Origin: Actinoplanes missouriensis 431
GTDB taxonomy: Bacteria > Actinomycetota > Actinomycetes > Mycobacteriales > Micromonosporaceae
Assembly: GCF_000284295.1 (NCBI RefSeq)
Contig: NC_017093.1
Location: 1-64,000, forward strand
Direction: 5' to 3'
DNA length: 64,000 nt
In this document: positions 30,572 through 38,740 of the stretch, piece after piece
How the letters are laid out: every line of letters starts with the position of its first letter
Numbering within the stretch: position 1 is the stretch's first letter
Notes under the pieces: model-generated
What the model saw: only the letters and a program-made list of their open reading frames with translations
Databases searched by the model: none
What the model was told of the DNA's origin: nothing
Position numbers and translations under genes: made by a program

Positions 30572-31690
30572 ATGGTGGACGGGAAGGCTGGGCGCGGACC
30601 GCGCACGGCATGCCGGTCCCTGTCGATCCCCGGCGGCGGCTCCCCGCTCATGCCGTCCCCGAACCAGGGGGCGGAGCGGCGTGCGGAGCGCCGCGCACAG
30701 AACACCGGTTCTCGGTGGGCCGTGCGTGCACTCGTCGTCGGCGGACTGGCCGGGGCGGCCTGGCTGCTCACCGGCACCGCCGCACACGCCGCGGACCACG
30801 GCGGCGGGCCTGCCGGCTCGCCGGACGGGTCCGCGTCGCACCGTGTCGCGCCGGTGTCCGGCGGCGAATCCACGGTTCGCGAACTCCTGGAGGCGGCCGT
30901 CCAGCCGCTGGAGTTCAGGTACACATCGCAATGCCACCGGCGTGTCGTGACGTCGATTCTCGCGACAGCGGAACGGGTGCTGTCCGGGCCGGTGGAACTG
31001 CCAGCCGAGGTCATCTACGACGGAATCGCGATCGACGCGTACCCGTACGGTGCGGAACCGCACCGGAAGCCTGCCCCCTCGCGGACCAGCGGAGGATCGG
31101 CGGACGACCGGAAGCGGCACCGACCGGCGGCGCACGCCGCGGATCCCGTCACCGCGCCGGAGACCAGGCAGCCCGACGCGGAACTCCCGCTGTCGGATGC
31201 CACCGAGCCGGCCGCTGTGTCACCGGTCGCTATGTCACCGGTCGCTATGTCACCGGTCGTTGGCTCACCGGTCGCTGTCTCATCGGTCGCCGGGCCATCG
31301 GCTGCCGGCGGCGCTCAGGCGGCGCCCACCTCGGCGAGCACCAGCACCAAGGCCTCGCGCGACACGGCCGGCCACACGCCGGCGCGGTACGCGAAGGCCC
31401 AGTCCCGGTCCTCCGTCCACCGCCGGGTCCCGGCCGCACGGCCGGCCTCGCCCAAGACGGATCGCGAGGACGCACCCGTTCAGAACGGGCCCGAGCCCGC
31501 ACGGATGAACCTCGGGACTGTCAGTGGCATCCCGGCCAACGGGTCGGGATCCTCCCCGGAAGTCGGCCCGGTGGCCGTGCTTCCGCCTCGGGTCGGAAAC
31601 GGCGCGGTGGACAACCACCGATTCCCGTTCGCGACCGATGTCGTAGCCCGGCGAAACGACGCCGTGGCACCTGACGTCTTCCCTGACTAG
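30572..31690 (+). CDS. Secreted Ala/Pro-rich protein of unknown function
   Basis: The 372-residue protein has a long basic N-terminal region, a signal-type helix (WAVRALVVGGLAGAAWLLTG, then TAAHA, cleavage about residue 74) and a mature part with a short ordered stretch (TVRELLEAAVQPLEFRY, SQCHRRVVTSILATAERVLS), then a long low-complexity Pro/Ser/Ala region. Residues ~215-245 are a five-residue repeat (SPVAM and variants) encoded by 15-base tandem repeats at about 31218-31306. GAGGGG lies 6 bases before the ATG; ATG 30650 is an alternative. It and the next gene interrupt the catabolic cluster. I do not recognise the family. Confidence 0.55.
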   Translation: MVDGKAGRGPRTACRSLSIPGGGSPLMPSPNQGAERRAERRAQNTGSRWAVRALVVGGLAGAAWLLTGTAAHAADHGGGPAGSPDGSASHRVAPVSGGESTVRELLEAAVQPLEFRYTSQCHRRVVTSILATAERVLSGPVELPAEVIYDGIAIDAYPYGAEPHRKPAPSRTSGGSADDRKRHRPAAHAADPVTAPETRQPDAELPLSDATEPAAVSPVAMSPVAMSPVVGSPVAVSSVAGPSAAGGAQAAPTSASTSTKASRDTAGHTPARYAKAQSRSSVHRRVPAARPASPKTDREDAPVQNGPEPARMNLGTVSGIPANGSGSSPEVGPVAVLPPRVGNGAVDNHRFPFATDVVARRNDAVAPDVFPD

Positions 31691-31699
31691 TGCGCTCAT

Positions 31700-31717
31700 C
31701 CGCCGGTCGCCCGGCGG
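31700..31717 (+). terminator. Hairpin after the secreted-protein gene
   Basis: CCGCCGG (31700-31706), loop TCGC, CCGGCGG (31711-31717): a perfect 7-bp G/C hairpin 10 bases after the stop, without a T-tail. It is a plausible actinobacterial terminator. Confidence 0.5.
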
Positions 31718-31840
31718 GCCCACGATTCCGGAACCGCTTGCGCACAGGCGGCGAATCAGCCCTTTCCCGCGCGACTCACGGCACCGCATCGCACATCGAT
31801 CTTTTATCGCTGATTATTCGTGAAAGGCATTTCTTTCCAG

Positions 31841-33025
31841 ATGAAGAAGACGTGGGTTCGTAAGACGCTCAGCATCGGCGTGCTCGCCGCCGGTGCCCTG
31901 CTGTTCGGCCCGGCCGCGGCCGCCCAGGCGACCGGTGGCAGCTCGTTCGGCCACCAGCCGGCCGGCGGTTTCGGGCACCTGGCCCAGCAGACGAGCGGGC
32001 ACCACGGGCTGAACCCGTTGCACGGTCTCCCGAGCACGCATCAGATGCTCCCGAGCCTGGGTAAGCACTTCGGCCAGAGCTCGCACCAGGGTTTCACCGG
32101 CGGCAACCTGCACCAGGGTTTCACCGGCAGCAACCTGCACCAGGGTTTCACCGGCAGCAACCTGCACCAGGGCTTCACCGGCCAGGGCGCGCACCGGGGC
32201 TTCACCGGCCTCGACGGCCTGGGCCACCACCTGGGACAGAGCCAGACCACGCACCGGACGCTGGTCGTGCACCAGCCGATCACCACGCACCGCAGCTACG
32301 ACCCGGGGCACAGCTTCGGCGGCCAGCACGGCGTGGGTGACCTCACCAGCCTGATCCACGGCCGGAGCATGCCGAGCCACACCGGGGACTCCTGGGTTCC
32401 CGGCGGCCACGTCCCGCAGGACCTGATCGGCCACCACGGTGACGTGCCGGCCGGCCCGGACAGCATCGGGTTCCCGAACGGCGGCCAGGTGACCATCCCG
32501 GTGAACTTCTGCGGCGCCTCGCTCGCGTTCTTCGGGACCACCTACAACAGCGCCAGCTGCGCTCCGGTCAAGAACGTCTCGGCGGTCGCCGGCCAGCAGA
32601 ACACCGTCCCGGGCGGCCAGAACGTCCCCGTTGACCAGACCCCGGACGACTTCGGCGACCAGACGCCGGACGACTTCGGCGACCAGTCCCCGGACGACCT
32701 CGGCGACGAGCTGCCGGACGACACCGGTGACGTGCGTGGCGACCAGGGCTACGACGACGCGGGCGAGCTGCCGGACAACGCCGGTTACGGCGACGAGGCG
32801 CCCGACGCGGTCGACAACGCCGGTTACGGCGACGAGGCGCCGGACGCCGTGGACCAGCCGGGCAACGCGATGAACGACGACAACGGGTACGGCGGCGAGC
32901 TGCCGGACCAGTACACCGGCAACAACGGCGGCCGGGAGAGCACCCTGAGCCGCCTCACCGACGTCGGCGGCATCCGCAGCGCCGGCCTCGGCGGCGGCCT
33001 CGGGCTGATCAACAGCCTGCGCTGA
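31841..33025 (+). CDS. Secreted repeat protein with a chaplin-like domain
   Basis: From ATG 31841 the protein has 394 residues. A signal peptide (MKKTWVRKTLSIGVLAAGAL, cleavage after AAAAQA, about residue 31) leads to a Gly/His-rich region with tandem nine-residue repeats (NLHQGFTGS type, about residues 80-125). In the middle lies GGQVTIPVNFCGASLAFF followed by GTTYNSASC (about residues 218-245), which matches the spacing of chaplin domains (IPVN-x-CG ... G ... C). The C-terminal third is acidic, with TPDDFGDQ repeats and a duplicated 13-residue unit NAGYGDEAPDAVD. Chaplins are amyloid-like surface proteins of aerial hyphae and spores; a sporangium or spore surface role is inference. GTG 31820 is the longer start. 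Confidence 0.6.
   Translation: MKKTWVRKTLSIGVLAAGALLFGPAAAAQATGGSSFGHQPAGGFGHLAQQTSGHHGLNPLHGLPSTHQMLPSLGKHFGQSSHQGFTGGNLHQGFTGSNLHQGFTGSNLHQGFTGQGAHRGFTGLDGLGHHLGQSQTTHRTLVVHQPITTHRSYDPGHSFGGQHGVGDLTSLIHGRSMPSHTGDSWVPGGHVPQDLIGHHGDVPAGPDSIGFPNGGQVTIPVNFCGASLAFFGTTYNSASCAPVKNVSAVAGQQNTVPGGQNVPVDQTPDDFGDQTPDDFGDQSPDDLGDELPDDTGDVRGDQGYDDAGELPDNAGYGDEAPDAVDNAGYGDEAPDAVDQPGNAMNDDNGYGGELPDQYTGNNGGRESTLSRLTDVGGIRSAGLGGGLGLINSLR
32084..32214 (+). repeat. 27-bp coding tandem repeat, about five copies
   Basis: Units of 27 bases start at 32084, 32111, 32138, 32165 and 32192, the first three almost identical and the last two diverged. They encode HQGFTG(S/G)NL. Two further in-frame repeats follow in the same gene: 24-base units near 32637-32700 (TPDDFGDQ) and 39-base units near 32776-32853. 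Confidence 0.9.
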
Positions 33026-33096
33026 CCCGGGTCGCGCCGTCCCGGGCGTGATCGGTCCCGCCGGTGCGTCCTCCACTGCGCCGGCAGCACCACAGC

Positions 33097-33126
33097 GAAC
33101 GGGAGCTCCGTATGGGGCTCCCGTTC
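33097..33126 (+). terminator. Terminator after the chaplin-like gene
   Basis: GAACGGGAGC (33097-33106), a 10-base loop and GCTCCCGTTC (33117-33126) form a perfect 10-bp hairpin in the gap before the acyl-CoA carboxylase gene. It separates the two transcription units. Confidence 0.8.
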
Positions 33127-33157
33127 GTCGTTGCCGCCGACTGCTCGATCGGCTAGC

Positions 33158-33191
33158 CTAACGTTCGTTAAGTTCTCTAACGATCGTTAAG
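33158..33191. promoter_or_regulatory. Twin palindromic operator of the carboxylase operon
   Basis: Two 15-mers, CTAACGTTCGTTAAG (33158-33172) and CTAACGATCGTTAAG (33177-33191), each centre on TAACG-NN-CGTTA; the second core TAACGATCGTTA is a perfect palindrome. Their centres are 19 bases apart and they end 29 bases before the start codon, over the likely promoter. Palindromes of this kind are typical TetR-family operators. A variant lies before the TetR gene (27371-27385). Confidence 0.75.
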
Positions 33192-33219
33192 GGTCTGGCG
33201 ATCGGGATGCGGAGGAACG

Positions 33220-34743
33220 ATGGACGGCGACGCGCTCGCGGCTGCTCGCAAGCGGGTGCTGGCCGGCGGCGCCGAGAAATACCACGCCGCCAATGCCGCC
33301 AAGGGCAAGCTCTTTGCCCGTGAGCGGATCAGCCTGCTGGTCGACGAGGGCACGTTCGTCGAGGACGGTCTCTACGCCAACAGTCTCGCGGACGGCCTGC
33401 CCGCCGACGGTGTGATCACCGGATTCGCGCGGATCGACGGCCGGGACGTCTGCGTCATGGCCAACGACTCCACGGTGAAAGCCGGTTCCTGGGGCGCCCG
33501 GACCGTGGAGAAGATCGTCCGCATCATCGAGCGGGCGTACCGCGACAGCGTCCCGATGATCTACCTGGTCGACTCGGCCGGCGCCCGGATCACCGACCAG
33601 GTCGACCTCTTCCCCGGCCGCCGCGGCGCCGGCAAGATCTTCCACAGCCAGGTCCGGGCCTCCGGCGCGATCCCGCAGGTCTGCGCGCTGTTCGGACCGT
33701 CCGCGGCCGGCGGGGCCTACATTCCGGCCTTCTGCGACGTGGTCGCCATGGTCGAGGGCAACGCGAGCATGTACCTCGGATCCGACCGGATGGTCGAGAT
33801 GGTCACCGGGGAGAAGACGACTCTCGAGGCCATGGGCGGCGCGCGGGTGCACTGCACCGAGTCCGGGGTGGGTCACTTCCTCTGCAAGACCGAGCGCGAG
33901 GCGCTCGACGTGGTGCGGACCTACCTGTCGTACCTTCCGTCGAACTGGACGCAGCAGCCTCCGGCGGCTTCCGCCACCGATTCCTCCGGGGTCGATCTCG
34001 GCGGTCTGGTTCCGGCCAGCGAGCGCCAGGCCTTCGACATGCGGAGGTACGTCAAGGGGCTGGTCGACAAGGATTCGTTCTTCGAGATCCAGGCCCTCTG
34101 GGCCCGTGAGCTGACCATCGGCTTCGCCCGCCTGAACGGCGAGGTGGTCGGCGTGGTCGGCAACAACTCGATGTTCAAGGGCGGCGTGCTCTTCGTCGAC
34201 TCGGCGGACAAGGCCACCCGGTTCGTGCAGCTCTGCGACGCGTTCAACGTGCCGCTGCTCTTCCTCACCGACGTGCCCGGTTTCATGGTCGGCACGGCCG
34301 TCGAGAAACAGGGCATCATCCGGCACGGCGCCAAGATGATCACGGCGATCTCCGAGGCCACGGTCCCGAAGATCTGCGTGGTGGTCCGCAAGGCGTACGG
34401 CGCCGGCCTCTACGCGATGGCCGGGCCGGGCTTCGACCCGGACGCCACCATCGCGCTGCCCACCGCGAAGATCGCGGTGATGGGCGCCGAGGCCGCGGTG
34501 AACGCGGTCTACGCCAACAAGATCGCCGCGATCGAGGACCCGGACGAGCGGGCCGCGTTCGTGGCGGAGCGCCGCGCCGAGTACGAGCGCGACATCGACA
34601 TCATGCGTCTGGCCAGCGAACTCGTCGTGGACACCGTCGTCGAGCCGGCCGATCTGCGGGCCGAGCTGGTCCGGCGGTTCGCCGCCGCGCGAGGCAAGGA
34701 CCGCTCGTTCTCCCGGCGCCGGCACGGCGTCACTCCTGTTTAG
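33220..34743 (+). CDS. Acyl-CoA carboxylase beta subunit (probable methylcrotonyl-CoA carboxylase)
   Basis: The carboxyltransferase moves CO2 from carboxybiotin to an acyl-CoA. The 507-residue protein has both crotonase-like halves: AKGKLFARERISLLVDEGTF, DSAGARITDQVDLFPG, GPSAAGGAYIPAFCD, then FLTDVPGFMVGTAVEKQGII, HGAKMITAISEATVPK and YGAGLYAMAGPGFDPD. The pattern resembles MccB/LiuB more than AccD5-type propionyl enzymes. GGAGG lies just before the ATG. With the biotin carboxylase 4 kb upstream it would form one enzyme. An acyl-CoA dehydrogenase gene follows after 18 bases. Confidence 0.87.
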   Translation: MDGDALAAARKRVLAGGAEKYHAANAAKGKLFARERISLLVDEGTFVEDGLYANSLADGLPADGVITGFARIDGRDVCVMANDSTVKAGSWGARTVEKIVRIIERAYRDSVPMIYLVDSAGARITDQVDLFPGRRGAGKIFHSQVRASGAIPQVCALFGPSAAGGAYIPAFCDVVAMVEGNASMYLGSDRMVEMVTGEKTTLEAMGGARVHCTESGVGHFLCKTEREALDVVRTYLSYLPSNWTQQPPAASATDSSGVDLGGLVPASERQAFDMRRYVKGLVDKDSFFEIQALWARELTIGFARLNGEVVGVVGNNSMFKGGVLFVDSADKATRFVQLCDAFNVPLLFLTDVPGFMVGTAVEKQGIIRHGAKMITAISEATVPKICVVVRKAYGAGLYAMAGPGFDPDATIALPTAKIAVMGAEAAVNAVYANKIAAIEDPDERAAFVAERRAEYERDIDIMRLASELVVDTVVEPADLRAELVRRFAAARGKDRSFSRRRHGVTPV

Positions 34744-34761
34744 ATCTTGAGAGAGGCAGTC

Positions 34762-35919
34762 ATGGTCGACTTCCGTCTCGGCGACGAGTACGAGGAACTG
34801 CGGACCAGCGTGCGCGAGTTCGCCCGGGAACAGATCGCCCCGGTGATCGCCGAGCACTACGAGAACGAGAAGTTCCCGTACGAGATCATCCGGCAGATGG
34901 GCAAGATGGGCCTTTTCGGTCTGCCGTTCGACGAGAAGTTCGGCGGGATGGGCGGCGACTACTTCGCGCTCTGCATCGCGCTGGAGGAGCTGGCCAGAGT
35001 GGACAGTTCGGTCGCGGTCACGCTCGAGGCGGGGGTCTCGCTCGGCGCCATGCCGATCTACCGGTACGGGACGGACGAGCAGAAGCGGCAGTGGCTGCCC
35101 CGCCTGACCAGCGGTGAGGCGCTCGCGGCCTTCGGGCTGACCGAGCCGGGCACGGGTTCGGACGCGGCCGGGACCACGACGCGTGCGGTCCTCGACGAGA
35201 CGACCGGCGAGTGGGTGATCAACGGGACGAAGGCGTTCATCACGAACTCCGGCACCGACATCACCTGCCTGGTCACCGTGATGGCGGTGACCGGGACGAA
35301 CCCCGACGGCTCGAAGGAGCTCTCCACGATCATCGTGCCGGCCGGCACCCCGGGGTTCACCGTGGCGCCGCAGTACTCCAAGGTCGGCTGGTGCGCGTCG
35401 GACACCCACGAACTGTCCTTCGACGACGTCCGGGTGCCGGCGGCGAACCTGCTCGGCGAGCGCGGCCGCGGCCTGGCCCAGTTCCTGCGCATCCTCGACG
35501 AGGGCCGGATCGCCATCGCCGCTCTCGCGGTCGGGCTGGCTCAGGGGTGCGTGGACGAGTCGGTGTCGTACGCGAAGCAGCGCACCGCCTTCGGCCGGCC
35601 GATCGGCGACAACCAGGCCGTGTCCTTCCTGATCGCGGACATGGATCTGCGGGCCCACACGGCGCGGCTCGGCTACTACGACGCGGCCTCCCGGATGCTG
35701 GCCGGCGAGGACTTCAAGCGGTACGCGGCGATCGCCAAGCTGAACGCCAGCAACGCCGCCATGGAGAACAGCCGGTACGCCACCCAGGTCCACGGCGGCT
35801 ACGGCTTCATGAACGAGTCCCCGGTCGGCCGCTTCTACCGGGACGCCAAGATTCTTGAGATCGGCGAGGGCACCTCCGAGGTGCAGCGGATGCTGATCGC
35901 CCGAGGCCTCGGCCTCTGA
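34762..35919 (+). CDS. Acyl-CoA dehydrogenase
   Basis: An FAD enzyme of 385 residues that forms the 2,3-double bond of an acyl-CoA. Signatures are GLTEPGTGSDAAGTTTRA (FAD/substrate loop), KQRTAFGRPIGDNQAVSFLI and the end VHGGYGFMNESPVGRFYRDA then EGTSEVQRMLIARGLGL. In the cluster one expects isovaleryl-CoA dehydrogenase, but the Glu of IGEGTSE is the catalytic base of short/medium-chain types; isovaleryl enzymes usually have Ala or Gly there. A GAGAGG site supports ATG 34762. The substrate may be another branched or short acyl-CoA. Confidence 0.88.
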   Translation: MVDFRLGDEYEELRTSVREFAREQIAPVIAEHYENEKFPYEIIRQMGKMGLFGLPFDEKFGGMGGDYFALCIALEELARVDSSVAVTLEAGVSLGAMPIYRYGTDEQKRQWLPRLTSGEALAAFGLTEPGTGSDAAGTTTRAVLDETTGEWVINGTKAFITNSGTDITCLVTVMAVTGTNPDGSKELSTIIVPAGTPGFTVAPQYSKVGWCASDTHELSFDDVRVPAANLLGERGRGLAQFLRILDEGRIAIAALAVGLAQGCVDESVSYAKQRTAFGRPIGDNQAVSFLIADMDLRAHTARLGYYDAASRMLAGEDFKRYAAIAKLNASNAAMENSRYATQVHGGYGFMNESPVGRFYRDAKILEIGEGTSEVQRMLIARGLGL

Positions 35920-35922
35920 GCG

Positions 35923-36402
35923 TCAGGCCGCCGCCTCCTCGCTGCCGGCCACTGCGCACGGGTTCACCGCATCGCGGATCGTGCGCAGTGAGCCAAGCGT
36001 CTGGTCGAGCTGCTCCGGTGTGAGCAAGCCGACATACCACTGCTGGACGAGCTCGAGGTGCCCCGGCAGAACCGCGTCGAGCCGCTCCAGGCCGGCCTCG
36101 GTGATCACCGCGTACGAGCTGCGCCGGTCCGTCGCGCACGCCTCGCGCCGGACCAGGCCGCCGCGCTCCATCCGGTCCACGACCCGCGTCACGCCGCTCG
36201 TGGAAAGCGTCGTCTGACCTGCCAGGTCGGTCATCCGCAGCTGGTTGCCGGGCGAGCGGGCGAGGCGCATCAGAACCTCGAACTCGACCGGGGACAGGCG
36301 GTGCTCGTCGAACTGGGTGGCCAGTCGGTTCATCAAACCCGTGTACGCCTCGGCGAGCAGGCCGATCGCGGTGAGGCGCGGGTCGTTCAGGTCGGTGTTC
36401 AC
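35923..36402 (-). CDS. MarR-family transcriptional regulator
   Basis: A winged-helix repressor of ~159 residues: LSPVEFEVLMRLARSPGNQL, then LRMTDLAGQTTLSTSGVTRV (recognition helix) and the wing region RREACATDRRSSYAVITEAG. GTG 36402 is used; GTG 36423 would add seven residues. Neither has a strong ribosome-binding site. It is divergent from yceI, with an inverted repeat and a promoter in the gap. It converges with the acyl-CoA dehydrogenase gene 3 bases away. Confidence 0.88.
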   Translation of the reverse strand: MNTDLNDPRLTAIGLLAEAYTGLMNRLATQFDEHRLSPVEFEVLMRLARSPGNQLRMTDLAGQTTLSTSGVTRVVDRMERGGLVRREACATDRRSSYAVITEAGLERLDAVLPGHLELVQQWYVGLLTPEQLDQTLGSLRTIRDAVNPCAVAGSEEAAA

Positions 36403-36423
36403 ACGATCAACAGTAGCAGGCAC

Positions 36424-36474
36424 TTGACAGGGGGAATATTGCAGCGCATATAGTTGCTCCGTCAGACAAGCAAC
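36424..36474 (+). promoter_or_regulatory. yceI promoter with candidate MarR operator
   Basis: TTGACA (36424-36429) and TATAGT (36449-36454) are near-consensus -35 and -10 hexamers with a 19-base spacer. Overlapping the -10, GTTGCT (36453-36458) and AGCAAC (36469-36474) form an inverted repeat with a 10-base spacer, as MarR operators often do. The divergent MarR gene begins at 36402 or 36423, so one site could control both genes. Confidence 0.55.
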
Positions 36475-36517
36475 GCCGCACAGGCATCCCGTTCAGGTTT
36501 CGAAAGAAGGAACAGTC

Positions 36518-37087
36518 ATGACCGTCAGCACTCGTGAGTTCGAGGGTCTGCAGATCCCGGCCGCCGGCACCTATGAGCTGGACGCCGCTCACAAGCGTGT
36601 CGGCTTCGTGGTCAAACACCTGATGGTGAGCAAGGTCCGCGGTCAGTTCGCCGAGGCCAGCGCCACCATCACCATCGGCGAGAACCCGCTCGACTCCTCG
36701 GTCACCGCGTCGATCAAGACCGCGAGCGTCGAGACCGGCCAGGTCGACCGGGACAACCACCTGCGTACCGGTGACTTCTTCGAGGCCGAGAAGTACCCGA
36801 CGATGGAGTTCCGCAGCACCGGCATCAAGTCCCACGCGGGCGCCGAGTTCGTCCTCGACGGTGAGCTCACCATCAAGGGCGTCACCCGCCCCGTCGAGCT
36901 GGTCGTCGAGTTCGAGGGCGCCACCACCAGCCCGTACGGGCAGCACCTCTTCGGCTTCAGCGCGCACACCGAGATCGACCGGGAGGACTGGGGCCTGACC
37001 TACAACATGGCCCTGGAGACCGGTGGCGTGATGATCGGCAAGAAGATCAAGATCGAGATCGAGGGCGAAGCGATCCTGCAGGCCTGA
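36518..37087 (+). CDS. YceI-family lipid-binding-like protein
   Basis: A lipocalin-like beta-barrel protein of 189 residues. The YceI pattern is clear: AGTYELDAAHKRVGFVVKHL, VSKVRGQFAEASATI, RDNHLRTGDFFEAEKYP, MEFRSTGIK and GELTIKGVTRPVELVVEFEG. It has no signal peptide, as in many actinobacterial members, so it is probably cytoplasmic and may bind an isoprenoid. A GAAAGAAGGAAC site precedes the ATG. Likely controlled by the divergent MarR. Confidence 0.9.
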   Translation: MTVSTREFEGLQIPAAGTYELDAAHKRVGFVVKHLMVSKVRGQFAEASATITIGENPLDSSVTASIKTASVETGQVDRDNHLRTGDFFEAEKYPTMEFRSTGIKSHAGAEFVLDGELTIKGVTRPVELVVEFEGATTSPYGQHLFGFSAHTEIDREDWGLTYNMALETGGVMIGKKIKIEIEGEAILQA

Positions 37088-37265
37088 TCCGGCCTCTCGC
37101 GCCTCTCGCGCCGCTTCACCAACGCGCCGTCCGGCATCCGGGCGGCGCGTTGTCGTCGTGTGGCGGTCGCCGGTCGAGGGTGGCAATGTGTACCGAACGC
37201 GAGTGTTCGTTCACAGAGCGGTGATCGACGTCCGTTTCGTCCGCCGGCCATCCCCGGGAGGGCAC

Positions 37266-38735
37266 ATGGGCAAGGATGTGGTGAACGCCGTCTTCACCGC
37301 GCAGGATCGGGTCGCGTTCCGTCGCAAGCTGCGCGGTTGTCTGGACGCGCTGGGCCGGATGCTCGACACGGCCGCGTTCGACGACTCGGCGCCGATGACC
37401 GGCCTGGAGATCGAGATCAACCTGGTCGACGGGGATGCCGGGCCCAGTATGCGGAACTTCCAGATACTGGCGGAATTGGGCGACTCGCGATTCCAGCCGG
37501 AGCTCGGCAAGTTCAACATCGAGCTGAACGTGCCACCCCGGTCGATCGCGGGAGGTGGGCTCGACGCGTACGAGAGCGATATCTTGAATGGTTTGCGTGC
37601 CGCCGCGGAGTGCGCGCGCAAGAACGAGAGCCGCCTTGCCCTGATCGGCATGCTGCCCACCCTCACACAGTCCCACCTGGTGCCGGAGAACCTCTCCGTC
37701 GGCGAGCGTTTCACGGCCCTGAACAGCGAAATCGTCGCCTCCCGCGGCGATGATTTCCGGATCGACATCGAGGGCGCCGAACGGCTGAGCGCCACGAGCG
37801 AATCGATCGCCCCCGAATCCGCCTGCACGAGCGTCCAGTTCCACCTCCAGGTCACGCCGGAGGCCTTCGCGCGATCATGGAACGCCAGCCAGGCGATTGC
37901 CGCGGTCCAGGTCGCATTAGGAGCAAATTCTCCCTATCTGTACGGGCGGAGACTCTGGGCGGAGACCAGGATCGCCTTCTTCGAACAGGCGACCGATGCC
38001 CGCCCCGACGAGTTCAAGGCCCAGGGGGTGCGCCCTCGCGTGTGGTTCGGCGAACGCTGGATCGAATCGGTCCTCGACCTGTACGAGGAGAACGTCCAGT
38101 TCTTCCCGCCGCTGCTTCCGGAGATCCACCCCGAGGACCCGGCCCGTGTCCTGGACGCCGGTGCGGTCCCCGGCCTGTACGAGCTGCGCCTGCACAACGG
38201 AACCGTCTACCGCTGGAACCGGCCGGTCTACGACGTGGCGGACGGGCGGCCGCATCTGCGCGTGGAGAACCGTGTGCTGCCGTCCGGCCCGACCGTCGTC
38301 GACCTGCTCGCCAACGCGGCGCTCTATTTCGGGCTGGTCCGCGAGCTGGCCGAGGCGGAATCGCCGGTCTGGGAGCGGCTGGCGTTCGCCGACGCGGCGG
38401 CGAACTTCCAGGCCGGCGCCCGGGACGGCATCGAGGCGGTGATCCGCTGGCCGGGGCGCGGCGAGGTTCCGGTCGTCGAGCTGGTGCTGGACGAGTTGCT
38501 GGAGCTCGCGCATGCCGGCCTGGACCGCTTCGCGGTGGACCCCGCGACGCGGGATCGTCTGCTGGGTGTGATCGAGAATCGGTGCCGCAGCCGCCGTAAC
38601 GGGGCGACGTGGCAGGTGGAGGCGGTGTGCGCCGGTGAACGGCGGGGCCTGAGCCGGGAGGCCGCGGTGCGCGAGATGACCCAGCGCTACGTCGAGCTGC
38701 AGCGGCTGAACGAGCCGGTGCACACCTGGCGGTGA
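37266..38735 (+). CDS. Glutamate-cysteine ligase family protein (GCS2-like)
   Basis: The 489-residue protein resembles the GCS2 carboxylate-amine ligases: GLEIEINLVDGD (catalytic acidic motif, about residues 42-53), GKFNIELNVPP, LSVGERFTALNSEI and SACTSVQFHLQVTPEAFARS. Members make gamma-glutamyl amides; actinobacteria use mycothiol, not glutathione, so the product is uncertain (EgtA-like or other). GGGAGG 4 bases before ATG 37266 fixes the start; the frame extends further upstream without support. Confidence 0.75.
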   Translation: MGKDVVNAVFTAQDRVAFRRKLRGCLDALGRMLDTAAFDDSAPMTGLEIEINLVDGDAGPSMRNFQILAELGDSRFQPELGKFNIELNVPPRSIAGGGLDAYESDILNGLRAAAECARKNESRLALIGMLPTLTQSHLVPENLSVGERFTALNSEIVASRGDDFRIDIEGAERLSATSESIAPESACTSVQFHLQVTPEAFARSWNASQAIAAVQVALGANSPYLYGRRLWAETRIAFFEQATDARPDEFKAQGVRPRVWFGERWIESVLDLYEENVQFFPPLLPEIHPEDPARVLDAGAVPGLYELRLHNGTVYRWNRPVYDVADGRPHLRVENRVLPSGPTVVDLLANAALYFGLVRELAEAESPVWERLAFADAAANFQAGARDGIEAVIRWPGRGEVPVVELVLDELLELAHAGLDRFAVDPATRDRLLGVIENRCRSRRNGATWQVEAVCAGERRGLSREAAVREMTQRYVELQRLNEPVHTWR

Positions 38736-38740
38736 CGCGG

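Noticed and set aside
32084..32214. Regular 27-base repeats considered as a CRISPR array
   Set aside because: The units are directly adjacent with no spacers, stay in frame and encode a nine-residue protein repeat.
33187..35793. 868-codon frame antisense to carboxyltransferase and acyl-CoA dehydrogenase
   Set aside because: Shadow frame; it also covers the operator region and carries no family signature.
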